Below the pieces are notes generated by a model. The model searched no databases. It worked only from the letters and a program-made list of their open reading frames with translations, and was not told the origin of the DNA. A DNA stretch of 64,000 nucleotides from Panonychus citri (Eukaryota; Arthropoda; Arachnida; Trombidiformes; Tetranychidae). The DNA lies in assembly GCF_014898815.1 (NCBI RefSeq), contig NW_026515428.1:248001-312000 (forward strand). The letters are read 5' to 3'. A program made the position numbers and the translations under genes. Every line of letters starts with the position of its first letter. Position 1 is the first letter of the stretch. This document shows positions 49,966 to 62,934 of this stretch, piece by piece.

Positions 49966-51151
49966 GAAAGTTTTATGTAAGAATTCAAGTTGGAATTGAA
50001 AGTTTCTCTTTCTTTCAATTGTAAAAGTTCTAACATCTCTACTGAGCTTTTATCATCCTCATCTTGATCATTATTTTGATATTTGAATAGTTTTTATCTT
50101 CTCTGTCTATTTTTCTTTCTTTTCTTTCATTTTCTGTAACTTGTTTATGATGTTTTCTTATCATGTCTTCATCAGATTATTATTTGATTGATGTGGTTCA
50201 GGTTTAACCAAGCAAACCACAAGAATTATCGTTTAAGTGTACAGTCCAAGACCTATTGATAGTCCATCCTTACAGTCACTCACTTCGTAACTCTTACAAT
50301 AGGAAATGAGTGAGGGAGAGAGAGACCAATAGATTTATGTATCCATTGGTCAATTCTAAGGATAAGGAAAAATGACCATAGGAAAAAAACCTTTTCTTTT
50401 CCGGATTTCAACTTTTATCTTATGAAGATGATGGTTATTTTTGTCTATTATGTGTTTATGTTTATATGATAATGTTTAGTTGATGATGATGATGATGATG
50501 GGAGGGTGATGTTATCATCATGAAGAAAAGTGTGTGTGTGAGAAAGAGGAAAAAAATCTGACAGAATGATAACTTTTTCTTTACCATTGGTCATCAAAGG
50601 TAATGTATCATGATGATGGTGATGATAACTTTCTCACTCTTCTTCCTCTCTTTTGTCATCATTATCTTACTTCCTCATCCTTTTTTCAGCTCATCATCCA
50701 ACCTCTTTCAATTCACCTGCTTATCATCCATATCATCATCATCATTTACTAAGTAAAGGTGATTCCCATGTAATGTCAATAGCTAATGGAAAGACAATGT
50801 TACCCTGACAAGAATCAGAATATGAAAAAGAAACTTGAAAAATCAGAATCATGAACAGGGAGGAAAAAAAATATTCCCAATGAAAATCCAATGATAACAA
50901 TCAATGCTCAGTGAAATTTTCAATCTCCTGAAAATTAAACTCATATTAACAAACCTACAATCTAATTTGATTGTAAACAATTACGAAAATGCTAAACTTA
51001 AGGTAATTAATTAACCAAATAGCAAATTAACAAAAAAAAAGAGTCAATATATTTTTCAGTACATAAATCATTATGATTGCTATTATTACAACAATTTACC
51101 GTTAACTTTGATCATATTTTATTTTTCACTCTGTTAATGATTACCCATAAT

Positions 51152-51169
51152 TATTATCATATGATAATA
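51152..51169. repeat. 18 bp perfect palindrome
   Basis: TATTATCATATGATAATA. Confidence 0.7.
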
Positions 51170-52022
51170 CTGATGATAAACTGAATTAATTATCAACAAT
51201 AAGCAAGACAAAAAACCGATTACCTGAAAAGTTTGAAAGGATAATAATAAGTTGAGTTAATTAGACTCACAAAGGGATTGATTAGTAAAGTTCACTGATG
51301 AAATTAATTTACTCTCATCTCCCCTGGGGTAAAACAAACTCCCTCAGGACATTTAAGAACAACAAAGTTTTCTTTTTGTTATATTAATTCATTTTCTCAT
51401 GTAGCAAAAACCCACTCCACCAATTTCCCACTCTGATCAACATGAGACCTGGAAAATTTCAAAAAAAAGTTCTAATCTCAAGATAACCTATTGAGGGTGG
51501 AAATTGAACAAAAACTTCAAAAAAAAACAAACTTTCACTCAGTGGGAGTATAAGTTCAACGATGAACTGAACTTTATCCTCATCATCATCATGAATTAAT
51601 GAGTTAAAAGTTAATTTTCATGTTAATGTTTATCCTTTTAAACTTGTTTACCTTTGGCTTGAAAATTGATTTAAATTACCTAATAGGATGATGATGATGA
51701 TTAAACAAGCTAAAAATAAGATGATGAATTAATCTTCTCCCCTCTCTCTCTGAATCTTAATTAAGACATGATAATATATTTAATGAGGAAAAACTGGCAA
51801 TTTATCATGAAGCAAAAAGAAAACACAAATTCTGAAATCTGTTGATGATATTAAACTGAAGGGAAAAAAGTTCATTATTACTCAGCATCATTGCTCCCAT
51901 TGCAACAATTATCATCATTATTATTATCAGCAATCAAATTAATTAGCCTTTTCTTAAGCAACAAAAAAGTAACATGATTATTATCATGATGATGATGATA
52001 TAATAATATCATCTCAGGTATT

Positions 52023-52266
52023 GTTATCATGGTAATTAGGCTTGAAACTTTTACCATTTTGTATTATCATGATAACGGTAAAAATTGATGTCATTTTCTG
52101 ACTCATTTCTGCAACTTATCATCATCATTATATTATTATTGTTGTTATTTTTGTGTGAACTTGGAGTAAAAAAAAACACATTATGATAATTTTGTTTTTG
52201 CGACTGTAAAAAATTGTCAAAATAATATCAAAAGAAAATAATATTATCATTGGTTACCATGGTAAC
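52023..52266. promoter_or_regulatory. Cluster of X-box-like palindromes
   Basis: Three related 14 bp sites: GTTATCATGGTAAT (52023), ATTATCATGATAAC (52063) and the perfect palindrome GTTACCATGGTAAC (52253-52266). The last satisfies the RFX X-box pattern GTNRCC(0-3)RGYAAC type consensus. Function is inferred. Confidence 0.4.
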
Positions 52267-53999
52267 GTTCCCAGTTGATTATAAGGTTGAACTTTTCCTT
52301 TATTGATAACAGGTTAACATATGATAATAATGATGATGATGATGACCATTATTCAAGTGAATCAGATGATGATATTTCATGATGCTCAGTTTTTTTGTTG
52401 TTCAGTGACTGAGAATGATGATAATGTTCATGATGATGATGATGATGATGAACAGGATTCTGATTCTGGGAGGAAATTTTTTCTTTTCTTTGAAAATTGA
52501 TCCAATTGATGAATGTTGAAAGTTTTTTCTCAATTCAATTTTGATGATTTCTCTCTGAAGAATTATCTTCAAAATAATGCTTCTGATAAATGATAAATTC
52601 ACTAATTATCATAATAAGATCATCACAAATTGTTGACCATTAAAGTTTTCACTGGACACATGAAGTGAAAGCTTATAGAGAGAGAGGGGAAATTTTTTGT
52701 CAACTATGATTCTGATTTGAGTTACCATGAAAATAATGACCAATTCAATCAAGTATCATGTTAACATAACCATGAAATTTGATTAGATTGTAACAATTAA
52801 TTAGTAGCAATTAACTTTCTCCCTCCAATTGATTAATAAAATCAAATGCTTGGTTCAAATAAAACTCAATCATATCAACCGTTGATAAGTAATAATAATA
52901 AACTAATAACTAGAAAATTCAATTACATGATTCATAATATCATGAAATATGATATCGTGATTAAAGTTAGATAATTTAACAGTAATTTAAAAATAAATAC
53001 TCATTTTGTAATTGATTAAAACAACAACAATTAACATGATGTAACTTTGTTTTGTTTTATCAACTGTTAACTGTTGATAAGTTTTCGTGATCAGTTAAAC
53101 AAATGATTGAAGATATGAAACTTTTTCAAGTTGAAATGATTAACTGGAATTGAAACTCAACTCATGATAATGATGATAAATGTAACCAAGAGATAATGTT
53201 ATCACCAGATAACTGAACTGAATTTATCATGGAGAGAGAAAAACTTCTGTTCTAAATCGAGTATGAAAAAAGTTCACCTTTGTTATGAAAAACTTTTTCT
53301 ATTTCTTGTTTTTTTCTTTCAAAAAGTTCTGAATCTCTTTCAGGGTGGATCTTGGGTGTATGTCTGTTGTTAATGTAACCATCATGATCGTTAGCTACAT
53401 CCTCAAGCATATTATCAAACCAGAATTATTTTCTCCATGATGATGATTATCATCTGTAACATCATGAAGGAGGCAATTTAAATCTCCTCCATCATTTCAC
53501 TCCACCTCCCACTCTCCTCCTTAACTCATGGATTTATGAGTTATCTTACTGAATAATAAGTATCCTGAAATTTTCCCTCAAATGATGAAACTTTGATTCT
53601 TCCATTTTGATTTTCTACCTTTTCCAATGGTAACATTTATCTTTTCCTTATTCTCAATTGTTCTGATTCAGAATTCTGATAATGATTATGATGAAAGGTT
53701 GGTGAGTTAACATGATATTATTGTTTTATTTATTGAGTTTCCCTTTTGAAATAATGATAACTTTCCTCTTGGTTTTTTTTATTTATCTACTTGTTTTATT
53801 TTATCACAATGATTTCATGAGATAATGTTCAGAATCACCATGAAGAGTTGCCTACGTCAAACTAGATTTAGGATTCTTTAGATTCTGGATAAACTCTGTT
53901 CATGGGTCATTGTTAAAGTTGAGTGACAATCATGTTCATGATGATGATGATGATGAACATGATAAGTATATGGTGGGGATTCTGAACTTATCACCCTGA

Positions 54000-54001
<2 letters not shown>

Positions 54002-54032
<31 letters not shown>
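54002..54032. repeat. (GA)n microsatellite
   Basis: 31 bp of pure AG. Confidence 0.9.
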
Positions 54033-54035
<3 letters not shown>

Positions 54036-54671
54036 GGAAAAAAAAGTTCCAAGAAAATAATGAATCCTTTTCAAGTCTTTACTCAATTTCATCCTTAAGA
54101 TGAGGATGATAATGTTAATGATGATTCCTCTCAACTACTATAACAATCATCCTGCTCATCATCATTATCATCATCATGATAAGATGAGAAAAAAAAACTT
54201 CTCCTTCATTACACATCATGTTATTATCTTTTCCAACCTTAAACACAATATCAATATAATATCAGGAAAAGAGAAATGAAATTGAATCAACATGGAGGTA
54301 GAAAAAAAATCTCAACTTTTATCATGCAGAGAAATAATTTCCTGAAATAAAATGAACTCAAACTGAATTTTGAAACACTTGAAATGAAATATTGAGGTAA
54401 CAATGTATATATAATATAATAATACTAAATATTGAACTGTAATAACAATCATATTAATAATCATGATGATAATTTGAATGAGTAAGAAAAAAAAAGTTCT
54501 GAAATTTTGAGAAATCAGAACTCATAAGGCTCGTAACAATGTCAATGTATCATTTGAAACTCAGATCCTTTTATTGAAAATTGTTGATAATATATGATAA
54601 CCTTTTTGTGCTGAAAAACGATAAACATATTTGTTGAATTCTTGAATATTAGTTACTCAATTTCATGATGA

Positions 54672-54695
54672 AATTGAATCATCGATGATTCAATT
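54672..54695. repeat. 24 bp perfect palindrome
   Basis: The half AATTGAATCATC is followed directly by its reverse complement. Confidence 0.7.
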
Positions 54696-55198
54696 GGATA
54701 AATATATTAGTAACAGTATCAGAATGCTTCAGATTTGATCAGTAATTCAAATGTAACAAATGACCTACAAGATATTATCACTATTTTTTGACCTCTAATT
54801 TGACCTTTTAATTTTATTTTCTTTCAATGGATAAGATTTTCATGATGTATACTATTTCAACTCTGAATTTTGATCCATGAAAATCAGTTTTGAGTTGATA
54901 AGTCTTCCAAAGGACAATCAACTCATCCATTGTTTTTATATTTTCAGCATCAATATTTCTGACTGATCATAATATCTAGATAATATTATCATACCACTAA
55001 CATGGTGAATGTTGTTCATATAATATTATCATCATATGGAAATGTGTATACATGTTGCTGAGATTGGAATTAAATGAAACAAGAAAAATAATATCACATT
55101 GTTATCATTGTGAATACGAATCATATATTATTATTTTCATGATGATGATGAATCAGGGAGTTAGGAAAATAACATTAGAATAAGAGAGAGAGAGAAAA

Positions 55199-55266
55199 CT
55201 AATAAGAATAAGTTAGAACTCTGAATAATAATAAATGCATTCGAGGAACTTTCTTATTCTTATTAG
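55199..55266. repeat. 68 bp hairpin with 14-16 bp stem
   Basis: The arms CTAATAAGAATAAG (55199) and CTTATTCTTATTAG (55253) are perfect complements. The stem extends inward by TT/AA past one bulged T. A weaker inner pairing (CTGAAT with ATTC-G-AG) is possible. Confidence 0.6.
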
Positions 55267-58200
55267 CATTCTAATCAGAAGTATTGATCTGATATCATAA
55301 AGGTAAAAAATGAGCTCTAAACATGTAATTTCAATGTCATCATAAACATAACTGAATATTATTCAGCTATCATGTGTAAAGTTTATCTTGAAATTCAGGG
55401 AGTGAGAATTGTTTCAATTCAGTTTCTTTTTTTTTGTTGAACTTTATCCTCACATGATCGACAGGTTGAAATAAAAAGTGAGCTTTTCATCATTCCAACT
55501 GAATGATAATAATAGCTCTTGGATATTGAAAACAACATGAAAATCATCATGAAAAAAATTGAACGATTCCTTATGCTCAAAGTTTATCTATTACTTTGTC
55601 AGAACTTCAAGTTTCCCATGATAATATTTTCTTTTTATTTTATTCTTACTCAATATTCAGCATCAAATCTATCAATCAAATGAGTTTTATCATATCTGGT
55701 GAATTATGTTCATTGAAAATTATTCAGAATTCACATGGAATCCGGAAATTGGAAACGGACATCCGGATCTTAACCCATTCCTTTTTTTTCTTGAACTTTA
55801 TTTCTCCTTCTGATAAAATAATAGATGAGATTGAATTAGATTATCATTCAAGGTTCCAATTTGTTTAGATTGATTCAGTGACTGAACTGATTCATGAGCA
55901 ATTATATTATCATGAACTTTGTATAACTTAATGAATAACCAAAGGAAAAATTTCATTCTGATTTCAGTGTCAAAATAAAGTGAAAATAATAAAATGCTTG
56001 TCACTTACCAGTTAGCCAGAGTTTCAGTAAAATATTTTATCATGAAAATACATATAATTCAATTGTAGATTGATTATCTTCCCATGATAATCATAAAGTA
56101 AATCTGTTGATTTTGTTGAATATCATCACGATGCCTCATGAGAATCACATTGACTCATGAAATAATATCTCTGAACACATTGAATCAATTCCAAGTAAGT
56201 TGAACATTGATTCAGTTTCAAATCAGACTCAAACTAAGATAAATGATGAACCTTTGAATCTTATAAATCAATAAGCTGTAAAGAAAATCAATATTCACCA
56301 ATGAAAATTAAAAGGAATATAATTTAATTCTGATTCAATTGATTTGCTAATTGTCTTAATGAATGAAAAAAAACTAATCTAATCAACATTGTAATTGAGT
56401 ATTCATTTTGTATTATGTTAACCTTACAAACTTATCAAGTTATATGAACATTATCATGATAATATAACATGAATCTAATGGTCATCATTCAATAAAAATT
56501 ATTGAGTTTCATTCAACTGAACATAATGGATTTCATCATGACGAAGGGAAAAAAGTTCATGACAATGATAATGGATGATAATCACATTCCAACATACTAA
56601 TAATAACATGGAAACCATGATAATATTTCATGAAAAAAAAGTGGAAAAACGATTTTTTCACTTTGATTCAGTTTTCGCCACAAAATTACCTCGGGCATTG
56701 AAAATTTTTCATATAAAAATGAAAGTGTCAATGACTAACATATTTTGCGAAAAAAAGTTCATGAGAAACCAGAACTTATCATTTAAAGGGTATGATTCAT
56801 GAAGAAAAGTTCATTCTACTTTTCTATCAGTTGATTATTCAGCTGATGATTTGTTGTTAAAGGAAAAGTTAATTGTTTCCAATATCAATTGTATGGATAT
56901 TTACTCATTCTAATCATTTATCTCTCTCCTTTGTGTAAATATCTTGATGAGATAATCATTCAGAATTACTCTGAATTACAATGAACTTTTGCTTCCCCAA
57001 AAGAAAACAAATTAACATTTGAAATTGAAAATAAACTCAATCAATTTCAATTGATAATATTTACCTTTAACTAAATCAACTCATCATGAGCTTTGATTGA
57101 TTTCAAAGTGAAATGTTCAAAGTTAATCAGTTAATCATTTAATTTGCTTAGAAATCTCAAAATTATCATGAAACTTTCCGAAACTGATATTATTATCATG
57201 TCTCTCCATGTAAATATCATTAATGTTAATTGAGAAACAAAAGTTGATTCTGATAATATTACTCAGGTATTTACTATTGACACAGGTAATAATAATGTCG
57301 ATTATGATGATAACTAATATTAGACAAATAATAGAAACTTTTTTTTTACTTTTTCTTGTTCATGAGAATTTTTTCTCCGATTTTTTCTTTATAAACATGA
57401 ACCTTGAGGCACATCAAGTATTCATGGTTCATGAGTATTATCATGAGCCAAGTAAACAGAAAATCCCTTGAAGCTATTGGAACCATCTATCTACATATTG
57501 TTAGAGTTGATTGAGATTCAATTTTTACCATGAAAAATGTTGATATCACTTTTTATATTCATCTTATTATATAATCATATCCACGGAAAAATCAGTCTAA
57601 TGAACATTTCAAAGGATCATCATGATAACTTTCATCATCCACACCCAATATTAGTCATCTATTAATAAAAACAATCACATGAAACTGGACACACCTATTT
57701 AACCAAAGTAAATCAATGTAGTATCATTTACTACTAGCAATCAATTGAGTTACAATGAATTTACCTGAATATAAATTGATTGTCACTCAATTTGAATTGG
57801 TAATCATCATGATTGAAATGATTTCTCAATCAAATTGATTATAAACATGATTGTATTACATGTTATCTTTACAGAAAAAGGTTTAATTAGTTACACTTAA
57901 CAATTACATCAGTTAACTCGTAAAAACTTTTTAATCAATCACCAGTTAATTGTAAACCTGACTAACTGATTTACTCAATGATCGCCAAGACTTAATTTCT
58001 GTTGATTAAGTAAAACTATTCAGAGATTCTTGTTGATAAGTTTTCTTCACAAATATTATATAATCATCTCTCTCTCTCTCTCTCTTGATTATTGATGGTT
58101 TCCAATTTCTAAATTGTTGTCAATCAATTGAGTTGTGTGATAATGATTAGATAGCAAAGTGATTTCGTTTTTTTTTTCTCTGTCTGATTGTCAAGACAAA

Positions 58201-58819
58201 TCATTTCTCTTCCCATGGAGAAGAGACCTAATTTCATGGTAACTCTATTGTCCCTTTTTCCATATAATATCATGGTCATCCTTCTTGACCATTATCTCCA
58301 ATCCTTATCATCCTTATTTTCTTGTTCCTCATCTTTTTCTTATGGTCAACATTTCGTTCCAAGGGATTGCCTCTTAATTGCTTCAAATGATCCGTATCCC
58401 TTGATCATAAGATCATCCAGACTCTTTTATTTTCCTTTAATCATTTTCTTTTATCATCCTTATCATCTTCATCCTTATCGTCTTTAAATTACACCATATA
58501 AATCTAACAATTACCTTTATCAATATAATGCAGATAAATCTTTCCAAAGTTACTTCCAATTTTTCAGGTAAAAAAGTTATTCTTATGTCTCCAATTGTAA
58601 TGTTATTTTCTTACGATTCTGTTTCTTTTTATATGATTATGATGATGAAAATCGTCATGAAGATGATTATCTTCATCTTTTGTCTTCTTTGACTTGTTTT
58701 AATCTTTTCTTGTTAAAGATGAGCTTCTCATCTTGGAAGATTACTGCTCATTGATGTGGAATGTGTCAACTACTTTAGTTTATTTTCAGTCGAGATGAGG
58801 ATGTTCAAAGAAGACAAGA

Positions 58820-58823
<4 letters not shown>

Positions 58824-58862
<39 letters not shown>
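58824..58862. repeat. (CT)n microsatellite
   Basis: 39 bp of pure TC. Confidence 0.95.
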
Positions 58863-58865
<3 letters not shown>

Positions 58866-59765
58866 TGGTTAATCCTCTGTAAATTGCGATAGCCTTTTAA
58901 TGGTCTTTTGAGGTAAAAGGCTAGAGGTAAGAATAGAAAGAAAAATTTTCTTTGATGATCAACCTGAGGATGAAGATGATAATTCATTAAGATTGTGAAA
59001 TTGTTCATTTCATGGTGAAATCACTCATTTCTTAAACAATTGATCATCTTCAAACTTGATATAATGGAAACAGTTTGATTCCAGTCGTTAAATCAAGTGT
59101 TATAATTATTTACAAACTTGACTGATCATTGACTTATTAATATTAAACTTTTGACATTTTTACCAACAATCAGCTGATTTGTTGAGGATATTAATATGGT
59201 CTTCTAATATTAATAGAGATCAATGGCGGTAAATGAATGGCGGTAAACAATTGATTACAATTAAATTGTTTAACTGAATGAGCAACCAAACTACAAGATA
59301 ATCATGATTAAGTCAAATAATTGAACAGTCAAGTCTATTGTCATTTACAAAGTATGTTGATCAACAATAATGTATTCAATATATTCACCAAGATTCAGTT
59401 GATTGGATCATCCTTTTCATCATCCTAATCATTTCCATTGAAACTCGATGTCTTCTATTATCATAAACAGATGATGACGATGCTTTTGTCCATGATAAAA
59501 AAAAAGAGATGAATATGAGAGAGAAAAAGAGAGATAATTATCATCCATTGAGCTTCCCTACTAATCATCGATATCTTGAGAATCATCATCATTATCATTA
59601 GCTCTCAGTTCATCTTCCTTTCATCATCTTCCCTCCAATATATGAGTATGTCAACAATTGCTGATGATGATGATAATGATTAGTGGAGTTACAATAAGTG
59701 AAAAAGTTCAATACATGAGGAAGATGAAAGAAGATGAGAAAAAAAGATTCTTTTCAATAGAAAGT

Positions 59766-59767
<2 letters not shown>

Positions 59768-59801
<34 letters not shown>
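59768..59801. repeat. (GA)n microsatellite
   Basis: 34 bp of pure GA. Confidence 0.9.
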
Positions 59802-59803
<2 letters not shown>

Positions 59804-60624
59804 TGAAGATAAATGCAATTGGTATCGAAACTATTTGGCTTAAGTTATCATCCTTATCTTCATCATCATGATTTACAAATGATACTGATGATTATTGGTA
59901 AATAATATTCCTTTGGGTCTTCACATCACATTATTATTTTTTTGCCTTTTTCATGATAACCTGATTAATATTATTGAACTGAGCATTCCAATGATGAAGA
60001 CGAAGATGATTTTATCCTCATCATTACCATTGACAACCCACAGCATCCTCATCACTTATGGATATTATTATTTTCATGAGAACGTTTCTCTCTCACATGT
60101 TGAAAATTGTTTCCTTCTAATTAATTGTCGTTGGTTATAATTAGAAACAATATTGACCCTTAATAATAAAGGTCTTTTCTTTTCCTTAATCATTAATCAT
60201 CATCACTAATTGTTTGTTGTTAACTTTACACAACAATCAATAAAGATATTTGATTATTTTTTCATTTTATTACAAGAAAAATAAATTTATCAAAGGACGA
60301 GAAACTTTTTCTTAATTAAAACCTGATCAATGTAATAATAATAATAATAATATAATACAATTAATAGTAATATACAATCAGTTGTATTTACTAATATAAT
60401 GATTTAAATTGCAAATTGTTTAATCGTTGAACGTTAATGATTGTGTCGGGTCAATAAATTGGATAAATTGATTCGTATTGACAATTGTTGTCACTCTGAT
60501 TGTTGTTGATTGTTATCGATAATATTGATTAACAATTAACTCGTGAAATTATTGTTATTCCCGTTTAATGAATAATTTGATTAACCTATTTTTTGTACTT
60601 CTTCAACAATCTAATCAATTCTAG

Positions 60625-60855
60625 ATTGTCTTCATTTACAATTATATCGTGATCAAAAGGAAAGGATTAAAAGTGGATTAACTAAATCTTCATTGTCTCT
60701 GGAAAAGTTTATCGGATTAGAAACTGGATTTACTTTAGATAAAGAAAGCAATACATTGGCATTAATCTGTCAGGATATGGTCTTATTATTGGCCTTAAAT
60801 TCAAGGGAAACACTTTTACATTGGCAGACAACAATTCGTAATCATCTTCCTCAAG
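60625..60855 (+). CDS. DOK7: DOK7-like, exon 3 (rest of PH domain)
   Basis: Acceptor AATTCTAG|AT. Encodes DCLHLQLYRDQKERIKSGLT, then SSLSLEKFIGLETGF, then NTLALICQDMVLLLAL, ending in TLLHWQTTIRNHLPQ. This follows vertebrate DOK7 DCLLMLVYKDKSERIKG, SSLTLEDICGLE, HTLAIVC and WDARIR step by step. The closing helix Trp is at W in LLHW. The donor is CAAG|GTAAGA, phase 1. Confidence 0.9.
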
Positions 60856-61793
60856 GTAAGAAGTTGATTGGAAAAAATCAATTCTAAATTGTGTGAACAA
60901 TCAAACTTATTTGTTATTAAGTAATTCTAATTGTATTGTCATTTGGATTGAAATTGATTCGGTTGATAAAGTTAATTTTTATGCTCTAAGGTAAAATCTT
61001 AATCCAATCAAGGATTTTGTCTCAATTGAACTTTTGTGTTTACATTGGAAAAACTTATCCACTGGTCAGTTTGTTTTTGGTGTTTGTCCAGAAAGTCATA
61101 TTATTAAGATGACAGAAAAGTAAACAATTCAAATCTGATATCATATTTTTCATGGGTAACTTATCATTTTATTTTTCATGTTAACATGAATCATATGTTT
61201 TCATATATATTACATGGTGATTATCATGATATAAACATAAGTTTATGAACCATGAACCCATTGAGGGTAATAAGTTATAACCAGAGAGAGAGAGAGAGAG
61301 AGAGTAGGTGGATAATATGAATTTAAAGGCCTTACAGTTGTAGTTATTATCGAGAGGGTGAGTTGACATGGGAACTGAATGAAACTTGGATAGTAACATG
61401 AACTTTATTCCAGGGTAAGGAAACATGGATGAAATGAATTTGACAACGAAACAAATAGTTGTTACTCTTGAGCAGAAATCTTTTTTTTTCTTTCTCTTCT
61501 TTGTGAAGATGTAACTCTTTGTCTTGACAAAATCCACTTTGACTTTCGTTTCATGTGGTCATCACACTGGTCAGTTTTCATGTGGAACTACAATTAATAT
61601 ATAAGAAAGAAAAAAAAAATTGTTGATGAATATGTTGAAAGATTTTGTTGTTGACTGGAAAAAAAGGGAAAATCAAAGTTATCCATCAAATTATGTTGCT
61701 CTATTTATCTCTCAACCTTAATCTGCTTATTTCTCTATTTTTATCTCCATCACCTTCTCATCATCATCATCATCATCATCTTCCCTTGACCAG
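60856..61793 (+). other. DOK7 intron 3
   Basis: Intron of 938 bp, GT-AG, with a (GA)n run at 61283-61304 and a (TCA)n run just before the acceptor. A long minus-strand frame across it is not credible as coding. Confidence 0.85.
61283..61304. repeat. (GA)n microsatellite in DOK7 intron 3
   Basis: 22 bp of pure AG. Confidence 0.9.
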
Positions 61794-62003
61794 AACATCA
61801 ATATCCTGTTGAAATTATTCAATTTCCAGCGAAAAGTAAACTGACCATTGGACCTTCACGGTTACACATTCGAGATGGTCTTTTCGCTCTTGTCTCTAGT
61901 AATCCACCTCGACTTTCTGGACTTTGGCATTTACCTGATCTGAGACGTTACGGTGTACTTAACGGTAAATTTTGCTTCGAGGGAGGGTCATCTTGTGGTA
62001 AAG
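61794..62003 (+). CDS. DOK7: DOK7-like, exon 4 (IRS-type PTB domain)
   Basis: Starts after TTGACCAG. It encodes the PTB core from about residue 111: VEIIQFPAKSKLTIGPSRLHI, then GLWHLPDLRRYGVLNGKFCFEGG. The DLRRYG...F.FEGG pattern is the phosphotyrosine-binding signature of DOK/IRS PTB domains. R161 and R162 here match the paired arginines known to matter in vertebrate DOK7. The donor is AAAG|GTAAGA, phase 1. Confidence 0.92.
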
Positions 62004-62814
62004 GTAAGAATGGCACTCAGGTTGACAAGTTCGAATCATTATCGACTCATCAATCATTTTCTGAGCCACAAAAGGCAAAAACACCATGATAACCTCATCT
62101 CCTCTCATGAATCTCATGAATGAATATTTACCTTTTCTATTTCATTTTTCTCAGTTTTTTCCTCTCGATTCTGATTCATAATAACATGTTGACATTTCAT
62201 GATAAATATCATGACTTTTTTTACACTTGTTCCTGATAATGTTTAGTATTAATATTGATTCAGCTTTTTTTTTATATAACAATTGTTGACAATCAACAAC
62301 AATCAATAACAATGTATCTCATTAGTAGTATTACAAAAATATCACCAAATTCAATCAATAAATCACTAAGTTTATTTATACTTATGTCAGATTGTTAATT
62401 ATTATATAAATTGCCATTAAATTGAATATCGTATCATAGCAATTTAATTGATGAGTATTAATCACAATTTAACTTTCATCTATCAGTAATATGTATGTTA
62501 CCCTTTTACATTATTGTTGATACAATTACTTGATTGTTGTAGTATTTATTGTGATAGATTAACTTTGAAAATCAGTTCATTTTGACTTGGATTAATTTAG
62601 TAGATTGTTAATTTAATTAGATATAAAAATTGAATAAATTTCTTGCCCTAATAGAATCAAATTAATGATAAAATTAGAAATAGAAAAACATTCAATCAGA
62701 TGAACTAAATAAAGTAATATTAATCAGTTAATTGTTGACAATTGATTTACTTGGTTTGTTTTTCTCGGTTTTTTTTTCTTAATTTAATTGTTCACTTTGA
62801 TTCTTAATTGTTAG
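62004..62814 (+). other. DOK7 intron 4
   Basis: Intron of 811 bp, GT-AG. Its second half is TAATTG/AACAAT-type text. Nothing else is seen. Confidence 0.85.
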
Positions 62815-62934
62815 GTGAAGGTCTCCATGTATTACAAACCTTACAAACTGGTGAATTAATGAAAGCATTTCAATTGGCATCCATTGGTAATCTTCAACCT
62901 AAACGGAAATTGTCAACAATTAAACGAGACAAAT
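62815..62934 (+). CDS. DOK7: DOK7-like, exon 5 (end of PTB domain)
   Basis: Acceptor TTGTTAG|GT. Encodes GEGLHVLQTLQTGELMKAFQ, the last strand and C-terminal helix of the PTB domain, then a basic stretch (PKRKLSTIKRDK). The donor is AAAT|GTAAGT, phase 1. Introns on either side are 811 and 471 bp. Confidence 0.85.

Larger units (their letters stand above)
31015..60624 (+). other. DOK7 intron 2, about 29.6 kb
   Basis: Defined by the exact phase-1 joining of exon 2 (SPVA-g) to exon 3 (at-CLHLQLYRD), which restores the conserved SPVADCL motif. It contains a gag-bearing LTR element, many (GA)n arrays, palindromes and hairpins. Apart from gag, no gene is recognised in it. Confidence 0.85.
41866..60624. 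other. DOK7 intron 2, part downstream of the LTR element
   Basis: About 18.8 kb without a recognised gene. The text is dominated by words such as ATCATGATGATAAT, TTCATGA, AAAGTTC and GAATC. It holds the X-box-like cluster at 52023-52266, hairpins at 45583 and 55199, a 24 bp palindrome at 54672 and a small coding-like frame at 42121-42246. Confidence 0.6.

Noticed and set aside
61181..61537. 118-residue minus-strand frame in DOK7 intron 3
   Set aside because: It runs through a GA array and lies antisense in an intron bounded by verified exons.
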